NCBI GenBank assembly: GCA_937858235.1
Contig: CALLZZ010000162.1
Coordinates: 1 to 14,003, forward strand
Source: an uncultured Clostridia bacterium
Lineage (GTDB): Bacteria; Bacillota; Clostridia; Oscillospirales; Oscillospiraceae
DNA length: 14,003 bases
Direction of reading: 5' to 3'
In this document: positions 6,082 to 13,232 of the stretch, piece by piece
Layout of the letters: each line of letters opens with the position of its first letter
How positions within the stretch are numbered: the stretch's first letter is position 1
Notes under the pieces: generated by a model
The model's database searches: none
Told to the model about the DNA's origin: nothing
What the model saw: the letters and a program-made list of their open reading frames with translations, nothing else
Translations under genes and position numbers: made by a program

Positions 6082-7313
6082 TAAAATTCATCCGCATCCA
6101 AGGTGCGCTGTTCAATTTCGAGCATAGGACGAGCCTCTTTTAAAGCTGAAGTAATATACTTGGAATCCCTGCGTTTGATGGCATAGTTTCGGTAGGTAAC
6201 AGCACTTTGATATTTATCAAAAGAGTGTGCCTGCTGTTCATTAAATGTTGAGACGGCTTTCTTCGGGCCCATTGCCGCCAGTATCTCCCACGCACCATTT
6301 TGCATCATTTCGTTGGTAACTTTCTTGATTTCGGTTTCAGCCTCTTCAAGCTGTCTGGAAGTAAGTTCCTGTGCAACCGCCTGTGACTTAGGTTTCGATT
6401 CTTCCCAAAAGCTTCCGTTATACACGATATAATCCGTAGCAGGGGAATATCGCAGAAGACATTCGTATTCTTTTGCCATTACCGTTGCCTGACCTACATC
6501 AGAATAATCCTCTGGCTTAAGCTGTAAGTTTGAGTTAAACTGCTCCGGCGGTATATAACCATTCTGTGATGATACCTTTTTGCCAAAATTGACAGCACTG
6601 CCCCAGATGATTTTCAATTCACTTTCTTCAAGCGGTGGATTGCAATTCTCAGCCTGTTTCAAAAACAGGTTATACGCCTTTTCTGTATTCCCATAGCGTT
6701 TGATAATTTTCCCAGCATGATGTGACATGGTGCTGTTACGCTGCCCTTGTGGGATTTCCTCTTTACTTTGTTCCCAATCTTCAAATGCAACTTCATCAAT
6801 ATACTCCACAATATTTTTACTGCCATTATAAATTTCTACCTCTGCCTCATCAGTGCCAAAAAGCAGTCTGGCGCTATCGAGTGCATTGTTATCAAAATAG
6901 GGAAAAGAAGCAGCAATTTGTTTTTTCAGTGCAGCGTATTCCTCTGGGTCTGTAATCATGGGCGTTATAAAGTAAACATGAAATCTTGGACGGGCAGATT
7001 TATTTTCTTTTGTTTTCATATGATTTCGACTGTAAACAACTGCAAAAGAAACATCTTGAAAAACAAGTGCAACTTCAAATGGGGTGACCCATTCATCCGG
7101 GTTATCTGAATGATCATTATCACAATCAAGCGGAACATTATCAGCTTTTATAAAATTTGCACTACTGCGATAATTGTTCTTATACTCAGCTGTTACATGA
7201 TCATGTATTACCGCCTGTTTTAATGATTCTTCATCTGTAATTACAGCTTTGTGAGGATAAACACAATTAGACAGACTCCCCACACAGTCTGCCGTAAATA
7301 AGGTTAATTCCAT
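6078..7313 (-). CDS. N-terminal half of P4-type primase: primase-polymerase domain plus PriCT, separated by frameshift
   Basis: A 411-residue N-terminal part of a bifunctional primase-helicase. Residues ~1-180 look like an archaeo-eukaryotic primase (primase-polymerase) domain: DCD at 63-65 gives the paired metal-binding Asp, RPRFHVYF at 108-115 the conserved His, and DSARLLFG at 146-153 the third acidic position. Residues ~185-250 (RNSTMSHHAGKIIKRYG through IIWGSAVNFGKK) resemble the PriCT-type linker. From ~295 (YIVYNGSFWEES) the D5 N-terminal region begins. It stops at 6078-6080, exactly where the family normally continues into the SF3 helicase, which lies in the next frame. The start at 7313 has GGAGGAGAAAG before it and overlaps the stop of the preceding gene (TAATG). 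The intact protein would be ~750 residues, making and unwinding primed DNA at the phage origin. Confidence 0.88.
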   Translation of the reverse strand: MELTLFTADCVGSLSNCVYPHKAVITDEESLKQAVIHDHVTAEYKNNYRSSANFIKADNVPLDCDNDHSDNPDEWVTPFEVALVFQDVSFAVVYSRNHMKTKENKSARPRFHVYFITPMITDPEEYAALKKQIAASFPYFDNNALDSARLLFGTDEAEVEIYNGSKNIVEYIDEVAFEDWEQSKEEIPQGQRNSTMSHHAGKIIKRYGNTEKAYNLFLKQAENCNPPLEESELKIIWGSAVNFGKKVSSQNGYIPPEQFNSNLQLKPEDYSDVGQATVMAKEYECLLRYSPATDYIVYNGSFWEESKPKSQAVAQELTSRQLEEAETEIKKVTNEMMQNGAWEILAAMGPKKAVSTFNEQQAHSFDKYQSAVTYRNYAIKRRDSKYITSALKEARPMLEIEQRTLDADEFY

Positions 7314-7738
7314 TATGCTTTCTCCTCCAAATCTTCCGTAAAGTAGCGGATTACTTTTCTTTGTTTCTGTGCCTTTGCAATCTCAGCTGCCATTCCCTCC
7401 GATATGGTGCTGCCAAATACCCATACTTCACTGCATTTCCCAAGCAGTACCATATCCATAAACATAGCAAGACCTCTTTCCGTGCTTTCATCCATGAACT
7501 GTGGGAAAAGAAGATGTGGTGCAATCGGTATTGCATTTTTTACAACTGCAAATCGGCTGAATACTTTTGCTAGATATATATTTTTCTCCACATCACCTGA
7601 ATATGGAGAACAGATATACACCAAAGGGCGGAAAGAGGCAGCCTTGCGAGCTGCTCTCTCTTCATTTTCAACTTTAGTTAATGCTTCATAGGGAGTTGGG
7701 TCAAAATATCCCTCACTGTTAAACTTATCAATTCCCAT
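7313..7738 (-). CDS. DUF4406/deoxyribosyltransferase-fold phage protein
   Basis: A 141-residue protein with the hallmarks of the nucleoside 2-deoxyribosyltransferase-like fold often labelled DUF4406 or DUF7768. YICSPYSGD opens the domain (nucleotide-binding loop), APHLLFPQFMD follows in the middle, and EVWVFGSTISEGMAAEIAKA, with its conserved Glu, lies near the end. Relatives bind nucleotides or nucleoside-like ligands, and a role in nucleotide salvage or modification during phage replication is plausible but unproven. The first ~40 residues (MGIDKFNSEGYFDPTPYEAL) are an extension before the domain. The start is the ATG at 7738, six bases after AGGAGG. The ATG two codons earlier touches that site, and the longest frame start at 7756 lies before it. 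The gene overlaps the antirepressor gene by 11 bases and the primase start by one base. Confidence 0.82.
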   Translation of the reverse strand: MGIDKFNSEGYFDPTPYEALTKVENEERAARKAASFRPLVYICSPYSGDVEKNIYLAKVFSRFAVVKNAIPIAPHLLFPQFMDESTERGLAMFMDMVLLGKCSEVWVFGSTISEGMAAEIAKAQKQRKVIRYFTEDLEEKA

Positions 7739-8525
7739 ACTCATCCTCCTGCTCAATCAAAGGAAAATATCCATCTTCCTTCATAAGACTGTAGATAAAA
7801 AGTCTGCCTTTCTGCGTCCAATAAGTATGAACCTTTGTATGAATACTTCCGTCATTGCCAGGATAGCTATGAGTTTTCGTGCTTGTATATCCTTTTTCCG
7901 CATATTTCTGATATAAAAGCCAGATAGCGCTCTGCTTAAACTGAACACCCTTATCATGAAGATATCTGTTCATACGATTGGCACTCCAGCCGTAATCTTT
8001 TGCAATAACAGAAATGGCAACCAGGTCTTTACAGTTAAGTACCACATCGTAATAAGATGCTTTGGGTTTCATCTCCACAATCTGCTGATTTTGTACTGCA
8101 ACTGTTTCTGTAAGAGCCTTATTTCTATCACGCTCTGATTTTAGTTTCGTAAGTGCTGCAATCAACATATCTGGGTTATTAAGTAACTCATCAACTGCAT
8201 AAACACCATGTTTGCGGATAGCAGGGAGAACCTCACTAGTTACCCAACGCTTGAACTTTTTCGCACTTGGCATCCTGCTTGAAAGAATAAGACTATAAAG
8301 ACCACTTTCATTAATGACAGGTGTGTTTTGCATTCTTCCGATGGAGTCCTGAATTGGGACTTCATCTTTATCATCTTCATCTACATGATCGAGAATTGCC
8401 TTTGCGGGTCTTTCATAGCCAAGAATATCTGCTACATCTTTTCCCACAAAATAGGGAATACCATTGACTGTGACTGCTCTTACAGAGCCAAACTCTGTAC
8501 TTTGGAAAACTTGTAATTCATTCAT
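7728..8525 (-). CDS. Phage antirepressor, Bro-N plus KilA-C (ANT) domains
   Basis: A 265-residue DNA-binding phage regulator. Residues 1-~110 form the Bro-N domain: VFQSTEFGSVRAV, then GIPYFVGKDVADILGYERP (22-40), NESGLYSLI (72-80) and FKRWVTSEVLPAIRKHG (91-107). A helical linker follows, LKSERDRNKALTETVAVQNQ. From about 158 (YYDVVLNCKDLVAISVIAKDYG) the KilA-C/ANT domain begins, with GWSANRMNRYLHDKGV as its HTH-like part. Such proteins relieve repression or otherwise control lytic genes. Here the gene lies inside the replication operon between polymerase and primase rather than beside a repressor, so its target is not evident. The start has AGGAGGT about seven bases upstream. It is the first gene after the terminator at 8584-8613, so it may have its own promoter in the gap 8526-8583. 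Confidence 0.92.
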   Translation of the reverse strand: MNELQVFQSTEFGSVRAVTVNGIPYFVGKDVADILGYERPAKAILDHVDEDDKDEVPIQDSIGRMQNTPVINESGLYSLILSSRMPSAKKFKRWVTSEVLPAIRKHGVYAVDELLNNPDMLIAALTKLKSERDRNKALTETVAVQNQQIVEMKPKASYYDVVLNCKDLVAISVIAKDYGWSANRMNRYLHDKGVQFKQSAIWLLYQKYAEKGYTSTKTHSYPGNDGSIHTKVHTYWTQKGRLFIYSLMKEDGYFPLIEQEDEYGN

Positions 8526-8566
8526 AAGAATTACCTCCTGTTATAAGATTTTTTGAAGAACCTTTG

Positions 8567-8625
8567 TCCCTCAAGTCACAGTCAAAAAAAGAAGGCTATA
8601 TTTTAGCCCCCTTAAAAAAATATTT
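8567..8625 (-). repeat. Intergenic unit, copy 2 (post-stop element)
   Basis: The sequence from the polymerase stop to the antirepressor leader resembles the one at 13245-13302. Both begin at the TAA of the preceding gene with AAATATTT, then AAGGGG(G)CTAA, and end with the identical 15-mer TTTGACTGTGACTTG (plus strand 8572-8586 and 13252-13266) and AGGGA. This copy contains a working-looking terminator. The shared 15-mer is just downstream of it and could mark a promoter or operator, although I see no convincing -10 at normal spacing. Confidence 0.65.
8584..8613 (-). terminator. Intrinsic terminator after the DNA polymerase gene
   Basis: In the minus-strand RNA AAGGGGGCTA (from 8613) pairs with TAGCCTTCTT (to 8589) over ten positions, two of them G-U, around a five-base loop. 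A run of seven T (8590-8584) overlaps the foot of the stem. It starts ~10 bases after the polymerase stop at 8624. This should reduce transcription into the antirepressor and primase genes and so divides the operon. Confidence 0.8.
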
Positions 8626-10615
8626 AATCTTTTTTATAAAACATGGTTTCATATCCATCAGCACGAAGTAACAAATCGTTAATCCAAGGCGGTGTTCTTC
8701 CCATCTGTTCGCATATGGCATCAACAGAAGCTCCCATGCTGCATTCAATAATCAGTTCATCGTGTACATGGCCACAGATAAAGCAGTGACTCAGTGTTTG
8801 CATTGCAAACATAAGAATATCCCGGCTGATTGCCTGCACGATATTTTCTACAAACTTGGGACCATAGCTTTCGATGCGTTCCCATTTTTTTGTGCCACCG
8901 ATGCCTTCGTAATTTACAGACTCACCACCAAACTGATTCTCTCCGATGCGAGGTTTCACATAAGCAAGTCTTCTGCCAGATGGCAGCTGAATAAATAACA
9001 TCCCGCTTTTACAAATAAAATAAATTTCACGGCATTCTGTTGTTGTTTTCTGTTTAACAGCAGTTTTAACAGCACGGTCAACATCCCACCAGAACTGCAC
9101 AATATTCGGATTTGCCTTTCTCCAGGCATCCACAAGCGGCTGCAATTCTTCCTCTTTAAGTCCCATATCCAAGGCACCCATTGCTGTTAATGCACCTACC
9201 GAACCGCCGTAGCCTAGTGCCAGCTCAGCAATTTTACCTTTTTGTCTGAGATTACTGTTCAATCCGTGCTTTTCTACAGGTACACCAAACATAGCTGATG
9301 CAGATGCACAATAGATATCACCATTATTCTTAAAGACGTCACTTCGCCAGGATTCATCTGCAAGAAATGACAGCACTCTTGCCTCAATCGCCGAAAAGTC
9401 TGCTACCACAAGCTTATATCCTTGTCTTGGCACAAAGGCAGTACGGATCAGCTGCGACAATGTATCTGGAATATCATCATATAGAAGTTCCAGTGCCTTA
9501 TAATCTCCATTCCTCACAAGGCCACGAGCCTGTTCCAAATCCGGCATATGATTTTGTGGGAGGTTCTGCAATTGAATCATCCTGCCAGCCCATCTTCCAC
9601 TGCGGTTGGCACCATAAAACTGAAACATACCCCTGGCTCTGCCATCTCTACATACTGCGTTCTGCATTGCTTGGTATTTCTTTACCGATGATTTGGCAAG
9701 CTGCTGACGGAGAGATAGCACTGTTCTTAGTGGTTCAGCAGTTGCCTTTAATAATTCTGCCACTGCCTTTTTACCTAAGGTATCTGTTTCCAATCCATTA
9801 TCAGAAAGCCACTGTTTCATCTGCTGCACAGAGTTAGGATTATCGAGTTGTGTCAGTTCCTTCATTGCGTTATTAAGTTCTGCTTTAGAGCGAGCATCCA
9901 TTTCAATAGCCTGTTCTACTACAGTCATATCAAGTTCAATACCACGGTCATTGATCTCCTGGTCAAGATGATATTCATTCCATATAAAATCGGGGACAGG
10001 GAACTTGGAGAGTTTTTTCTGTATGGACATTTCTACTTCAACATCCCGCTTATTGTAGAAAACAAAAGTATCCCACTTAGCTTTATCATGATGTGGCAAA
10101 TTACGATTACGTCCACCATTCGTCTTAGTTGGTTTGCATGGAACACAGAAATATCGGATAAGGTCTTTGCCTTCTTTCAATTTCTGTTCTTCAAGTCCCA
10201 GTACTGCACCTGCTCCAGCTAATGATAACGGCATCCCCATATAGGCAGCCCATATCATGGAGCATTTCCACGCAGATGGATTAAGATAGTTTTCAACTGC
10301 ATCCTCCTTGATGCTATAGCTGTAAAAATGTTCGGGATAATTTTTACGCAGCCATACTGAAAGGCAAATGCGTTCAAAGGATGCGTTAAATGCCCACTTG
10401 GTCACTGTTTCATCAGCTAATGCCTTGATAATCTCTCCTGGTACTTCATCGCCCTGGATCAAATCAACCACCTGCACTTCGCCACCGTTGACAGCATAGC
10501 CAAACAGCAGAATTTCAAAATTCTCGGACTCCGCATATTTATATACACCGCATTTACTCAAATCAATATCACTGTAGGTTTCAATATCAATTGAGAGCGT
10601 TTTTATTTCACTCAA
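8624..10615 (-). CDS. Family A DNA polymerase with 3'-5' exonuclease domain (phage)
   Basis: Replicative DNA polymerase of the Pol I family, 663 residues. The proofreading exonuclease is N-terminal: Exo I SIDIETYSD at ~8-16, Exo II WAFNASFER at ~74-82 and Exo III YNKRDVEVE at ~187-195. The polymerase core has motif A LVVADFSAIEARVLSF at ~402-417, motif B RQKGKIAELALGYGG at ~457-471 and motif C CGHVHDELIIE at ~614-624. There is no 5'-3' exonuclease domain, as usual for phage enzymes of this length. Motif B has Tyr in the ALGYGG part. For the start, a TTG at 10615 follows GGAAGGAG by eight bases. ATG 10633 would include that ribosome site in its own coding region, and the frame opens with a TTG at 10642. 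I choose 10615. Downstream is a strong terminator; upstream is a hairpin shared with the HNH leader. Confidence 0.95.
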   Translation of the reverse strand: MSEIKTLSIDIETYSDIDLSKCGVYKYAESENFEILLFGYAVNGGEVQVVDLIQGDEVPGEIIKALADETVTKWAFNASFERICLSVWLRKNYPEHFYSYSIKEDAVENYLNPSAWKCSMIWAAYMGMPLSLAGAGAVLGLEEQKLKEGKDLIRYFCVPCKPTKTNGGRNRNLPHHDKAKWDTFVFYNKRDVEVEMSIQKKLSKFPVPDFIWNEYHLDQEINDRGIELDMTVVEQAIEMDARSKAELNNAMKELTQLDNPNSVQQMKQWLSDNGLETDTLGKKAVAELLKATAEPLRTVLSLRQQLAKSSVKKYQAMQNAVCRDGRARGMFQFYGANRSGRWAGRMIQLQNLPQNHMPDLEQARGLVRNGDYKALELLYDDIPDTLSQLIRTAFVPRQGYKLVVADFSAIEARVLSFLADESWRSDVFKNNGDIYCASASAMFGVPVEKHGLNSNLRQKGKIAELALGYGGSVGALTAMGALDMGLKEEELQPLVDAWRKANPNIVQFWWDVDRAVKTAVKQKTTTECREIYFICKSGMLFIQLPSGRRLAYVKPRIGENQFGGESVNYEGIGGTKKWERIESYGPKFVENIVQAISRDILMFAMQTLSHCFICGHVHDELIIECSMGASVDAICEQMGRTPPWINDLLLRADGYETMFYKKD

Positions 10616-10641
10616 AACTTTCACTCCTTCCATAATAAGCA

Positions 10642-10668
10642 AGACGGCAAAGATTACTCCTGCCGCCC
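10642..10668 (-). promoter_or_regulatory. Hairpin with GGAGTAATC loop ahead of the DNA polymerase gene
   Basis: In the minus-strand RNA GGGCGGCA (from 10668) pairs with TGCCGTCT (to 10642), eight pairs with two G-U, around the loop GGAGTAATCTT. The tail TGCTTATTATGG then leads into the ribosome site. The loop core GGAGTAATC and the spacing to the next gene match the hairpin at 2675-2702. It begins ~10 bases after the stop of the small membrane protein. Its role is unknown; attenuation, mRNA processing or translation control are all possible. Confidence 0.55.
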
Positions 10669-10678
10669 GTCCGTTTAC

Positions 10679-10861
10679 TTACTCTGTAATATCTTCATTT
10701 TCTTTGTCGGTTTTAGCCCTTGATTTAAGATTCTTCCACTTTTTATGTACCCAGCGGAAGATATCACATACAGCCGATGTAATCCCATAGGAAGTCAAAG
10801 CAACAATGATATAAAATAGTACCAGTGCATCCACATCTTTTACAATTCGCATCATATCCAT
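10679..10861 (-). CDS. Small single-span membrane protein, function unknown
   Basis: A 60-residue protein: a short N-terminus (MDMMRIVKDVD), one hydrophobic segment at ~12-31 (ALVLFYIIVALTSYGITSAV), then a strongly basic tail RWVHKKWKNLKSRAKTDKEN. By the positive-inside rule the tail should be cytoplasmic. GAGGT lies nine bases before the ATG, and hairpins flank the gene on both sides. Small one-span proteins of this kind occur in many phage replication operons with no settled role. It lacks the two or three spans of most holins and no lysis gene is near, so I do not call it a holin. It could instead anchor replication proteins at the membrane; nothing in the sequence tests that. The reading frame, start signal and fit between neighbours support that it is real. 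Confidence 0.7.
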   Translation of the reverse strand: MDMMRIVKDVDALVLFYIIVALTSYGITSAVCDIFRWVHKKWKNLKSRAKTDKENEDITE

Positions 10862-10893
10862 ATATTTTTTACCTCATTTCATAGATTGTCATG

Positions 10894-10911
10894 GGTGGCA
10901 GCAGTGCCACC
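10894..10911 (-). promoter_or_regulatory. Perfect 7-bp GC-rich hairpin in the SSB-membrane protein gap
   Basis: GGTGGCA (10894-10900) and TGCCACC (10905-10911) pair perfectly around a four-base loop. It lies between the DUF2815 stop (10942) and the small membrane gene. No T-run follows in the minus-strand RNA (CATGACAATC comes next), so it is not a standard terminator. It may slow or protect mRNA ends within the operon. Confidence 0.5.
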
Positions 10912-10941
10912 ACCCACTTGATTTGCTTTGTTACATACCGA

Positions 10942-11508
10942 TTAAGACAGGAAATCGTCCTCATTTTCAGTTTCAAAATCATCCTCTGCACGAGATTTGC
11001 CACCGAGAGGTTCACCATCCTTGATTTTCTGAAGGTTGTTGAGACCACAGGCAATCCCCTTATTACCATTGGAATTAAAGGAATAAAAGTTAATACTTGC
11101 ACGGCCGTAAACGCCAGAGTAAACCTCAGAGCGGTCAATGATAGGCTGGCGGTCTGCATCTACAATACCAGGAGCAGATGCACTGTTGGCATTGATGAAA
11201 TAACAGTCAGCGTATGCCTCATCATCGGGTCTTTCGGTATCGCCGTCACGAAGAGGTGTCTTAAGTACAGAAAGCGCAGGAACTGTTCTGCCATTGCCCT
11301 TCAGCTTACTTTCGCCCTCTTTGTATGCGGCCTCAATTGCGGTCTGGATTTTTGCTACCGTCTTGGCATCAGACTTTGGAATGATAAGAGATACGCTGTA
11401 CTTCGGTGTTCCTCCATTGATAGACTTTGCTTCCCAGACATTTGCATAACTCCAGCGAGTATCGGGACCTGTGATTACCTTCATAGGATTGTTAACTTTG
11501 TTTGACAT
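10942..11508 (-). CDS. Single-stranded DNA-binding protein, DUF2815/Enc34 type
   Basis: A 188-residue protein of the DUF2815 family, whose phage Enc34 member binds single-stranded DNA. Recognisable blocks are GPDTRWSYANVWEAK near the N-terminus, PKYSVSLIIPKSD with AKTVAKIQTAIEAAYKEG, the central LKTPLRDGDTERPDDEAYAD, and GVYGRASINFYSFNSNGNKG with IACGLNNLQKIKDGEPLGG. The tail is very acidic (AEDDFETENEDDFLS), as in SSBs and gp2.5-like proteins, where it contacts replication partners. AGGAGG lies ~7 bases before the ATG. It sits between the DUF2800 nuclease and the DNA polymerase, so a role in coating and handing over single strands in replication and recombination fits. Family confidence is high; partner contacts are inferred. 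Confidence 0.9.
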   Translation of the reverse strand: MSNKVNNPMKVITGPDTRWSYANVWEAKSINGGTPKYSVSLIIPKSDAKTVAKIQTAIEAAYKEGESKLKGNGRTVPALSVLKTPLRDGDTERPDDEAYADCYFINANSASAPGIVDADRQPIIDRSEVYSGVYGRASINFYSFNSNGNKGIACGLNNLQKIKDGEPLGGKSRAEDDFETENEDDFLS

Positions 11509-11522
11509 AATATTGTCCTCCT

Positions 11523-12662
11523 TTAATTTTCATTAAAATCTTCAGCTGCTAATGCAGCATTACTGTTATTGATAGCCGGACGCTTGTCACTCTCCGGCAC
11601 GAGTGTTGGTTTACCCTGTGGCTTATAGGTAAAGTCGCCAAGGATTTCATCAAATTTCTTTTTGCCAAGTACCGATGTCATTGCCGTGATGCCAAGCAGT
11701 TTCTGTTCATATGGATCAAAACCTGCTGCAATAACGGCATCTGCCACAGCGGATTCATCCGTGTATTTTCTGTTGGAACGACCTTCAACAACCTTGAATC
11801 CGTGATACTCGGTACCACTAAGAGCCTGCTGAAGAGCATATTCCTTAATGTCATTGGCCCAGGAAATCAGTTCATCCACCTTTGGCAGAATTGCCTCAAT
11901 CTCATCGGTTTCCAATGTTGCAGGCATCTCAAAATCATAACGGGCAAGTTCTAAGTTGTATTCGGCACGTTTACGACAGACCGCCTTTGCCTGACAAAAC
12001 TGACAGTGCTCTCCTGCTTTATATTCACCCTCTCCTGCATAAGCAAGTTTTGCTGTAGGTGCAAGAGTGTTTTCTGCCCATGAATATAAGTCATCCTTTG
12101 ACATCGTGAACACACTGACGTTTTCCTTGCGTGGCTGATAGATTGTCATGCACACAGCATTGATGTCATAAATCCCATCAAAGAGTTCCAAAGCACCTAT
12201 GGCATAGCATTGCATCTGCGGATTCTCCATAGCCGATACAAGAACTCCTTTTCCATGCTTATAATCAATGACATACAGTGTCCCATCTGCAATAATTACG
12301 CAGTCCCCAGTGCCAAAGCCATTCTCTACAAACCTTGAAAAATCTAGTTTCTGTTCAATCAGAACAATAGGATCTTTACAGATTTGTTTTACATCCTCCA
12401 GCAGTTCCAGAACATAGCCTGCATAATCCTCTGCACACTGTTCCATTTCTGCATCGTAATAAGTAAGGCTGTCTGTGGGGTCTTTGGTTTTTATGCCTAA
12501 TGCCTTTTCCAATTTGTACTGACAAATGCTGTGGGCATCCGTGCCTTGCTGTGCATATTCGCTGCCCTTGTCCTCATAGCTTTCACTAAGCCTTGCCGAG
12601 GGCGGGCATTCCAGCCACCTGTGACTGGAGGATGCAGAAAGTAATGCGTGTTTGAAGCTCAT
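11523..12662 (-). CDS. DUF2800 RecB/AddB/Cas4-like Fe-S nuclease
   Basis: A 379-residue DUF2800 protein with a PD-(D/E)XK nuclease core: E103 in LIEQKLDFS, D120 in GFGTGDC, then D133-Y-K135 in LYVIDYKHG, followed by QMQCYAIGAL, which matches the Gln/Tyr motif (Q149, Y153) of RecB-type nucleases. A four-cysteine signature like that of AddB and Cas4 is also visible: C19 in RWLECPPSAR near the N-terminus, then C220-x2-C223-x5-C229 in EHCQFCQAKAVCRK. This predicts a 4Fe-4S cluster stapling the two ends of the nuclease. Its place next to an SSB suggests an end-resecting exonuclease for phage recombination. The ATG overlaps the stop of the preceding gene (ATGA) and has GGAGG seven bases ahead. The nuclease motifs are clear; the activity itself is inferred. 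Confidence 0.9.
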   Translation of the reverse strand: MSFKHALLSASSSHRWLECPPSARLSESYEDKGSEYAQQGTDAHSICQYKLEKALGIKTKDPTDSLTYYDAEMEQCAEDYAGYVLELLEDVKQICKDPIVLIEQKLDFSRFVENGFGTGDCVIIADGTLYVIDYKHGKGVLVSAMENPQMQCYAIGALELFDGIYDINAVCMTIYQPRKENVSVFTMSKDDLYSWAENTLAPTAKLAYAGEGEYKAGEHCQFCQAKAVCRKRAEYNLELARYDFEMPATLETDEIEAILPKVDELISWANDIKEYALQQALSGTEYHGFKVVEGRSNRKYTDESAVADAVIAAGFDPYEQKLLGITAMTSVLGKKKFDEILGDFTYKPQGKPTLVPESDKRPAINNSNAALAAEDFNEN

Positions 12663-13012
12663 CCAATTACCTCCGCATCCGCAAGCAGTGCCGAATATTC
12701 TGCCGGGTCAATCTCAGACAACTTATCTGCACCATGCTTATTTAAAAGTGCTTTAACTTCTGCCGTATAACCGTTACGGGATTTCTCAGCAAGAACTGCA
12801 CGAACATCCGTAAGGGATAAAATTTTTTCCTGTTTTGGAGTTTTCTTTGGCTTTTCTTCCTTTTTAGCAGCAGTCTTTTTTATAGTCTGCTTTTCCATAT
12901 GTTCCTCTGGTGCAGAAAATAAATCTGCCAGTGATTCTGAAATACCAATAAGAATTTCGCCACAGTGTTTCAGTTCTGCAATTTCTGCAGCCAGTTCGCT
13001 CATCTTACTCAT
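12659..13012 (-). CDS. Small helical protein with basic linker, function unknown
   Basis: A 117-residue protein in three parts. The N-terminal helix is MSELAAEIAELKHCGEILIG with SESLADLF. A lysine-rich linker follows (KKTAAKKEEKPKKTPKQEK, ~45-63). The C-terminal helical module reads LTDVRAVLAEKSRNGYTAEV and ALLNKHGADKLSEIDPAEYS. This last module recurs at the end of several phage proteins, including some recombination proteins, from memory, and may bind DNA or partners. I cannot assign a function. The ATG at 13012 follows AGGAGG by about nine bases, overlaps the preceding stop, and the gene's own stop overlaps the DUF2800 start, so it is surely part of the same operon. Co-expression with the Fe-S nuclease and SSB points to a helper in DNA processing, as inference only. 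Confidence 0.8.
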   Translation of the reverse strand: MSKMSELAAEIAELKHCGEILIGISESLADLFSAPEEHMEKQTIKKTAAKKEEKPKKTPKQEKILSLTDVRAVLAEKSRNGYTAEVKALLNKHGADKLSEIDPAEYSALLADAEVIG

Positions 13013-13215
13013 GAAACATTGCCTCCTTCCTTGACTTCTTTTACATCCACGGATGCAACCGACTGTCCCGGTGCAAGAAGATATACCTGGGTGAAATCTC
13101 CAAAAAGGAACTTCACAATTCTCGAAGGCAATCTCATATCTGCACCTCTTAAAACAGTGGCTTTCTTTCCGCTTGGATCAGTGACATTAATAATGATTTT
13201 GTGTTTCAATGCCAT
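13009..13215 (-). CDS. Small beta-rich protein, function unknown
   Basis: A 68-residue protein that I do not recognise beyond its frequent place at the start of such operons. The strand pattern is HKIIINVTDPSGKKATVLRG, then MRLPSRIVKFLFGDFTQVYL and PGQSVASVDVKEVK, so it is probably a small beta fold. No catalytic motif, zinc site or membrane segment is visible. GAGGTGGTGAT precedes the ATG. The stop TGA overlaps the next start (ATGA), and it is the first gene after the repeated intergenic unit at 13245-13302. It is likely to be strongly translated as leader gene of the DUF2800-DUF2815-polymerase operon. Confidence 0.78.
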   Translation of the reverse strand: MALKHKIIINVTDPSGKKATVLRGADMRLPSRIVKFLFGDFTQVYLLAPGQSVASVDVKEVKEGGNVS

Positions 13216-13232
13216 ATCACCACCTCGCTTTC

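Noticed and set aside
6078..6090. Programmed -1 frameshift joining the two primase halves
   Set aside because: The frame relation fits -1, but GAA TTT TAT is not a slippery heptamer and no strong pseudoknot or stem was seen just downstream; a single-base loss is simpler.
8526..8583. Sigma-70 promoter using TTGACT of the shared 15-mer as -35
   Set aside because: No acceptable -10 occurs at 16-18 bases in either copy of the unit, so I do not annotate a promoter.
9367..9837. Plus-strand 156-codon open frame
   Set aside because: It lies antisense within the conserved polymerase core, with no domain or start signal; a shadow frame.
10679..10861. Holin call for the 60-residue membrane protein
   Set aside because: It has a single span, sits inside the replication operon, and no endolysin is nearby.
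10891..11505. Plus-strand 204-codon open frame
   Set aside because: It is exactly antisense to the DUF2815 SSB gene, has an atypical Cys/Arg-rich composition and no ribosome site, and all other genes are on the minus strand.
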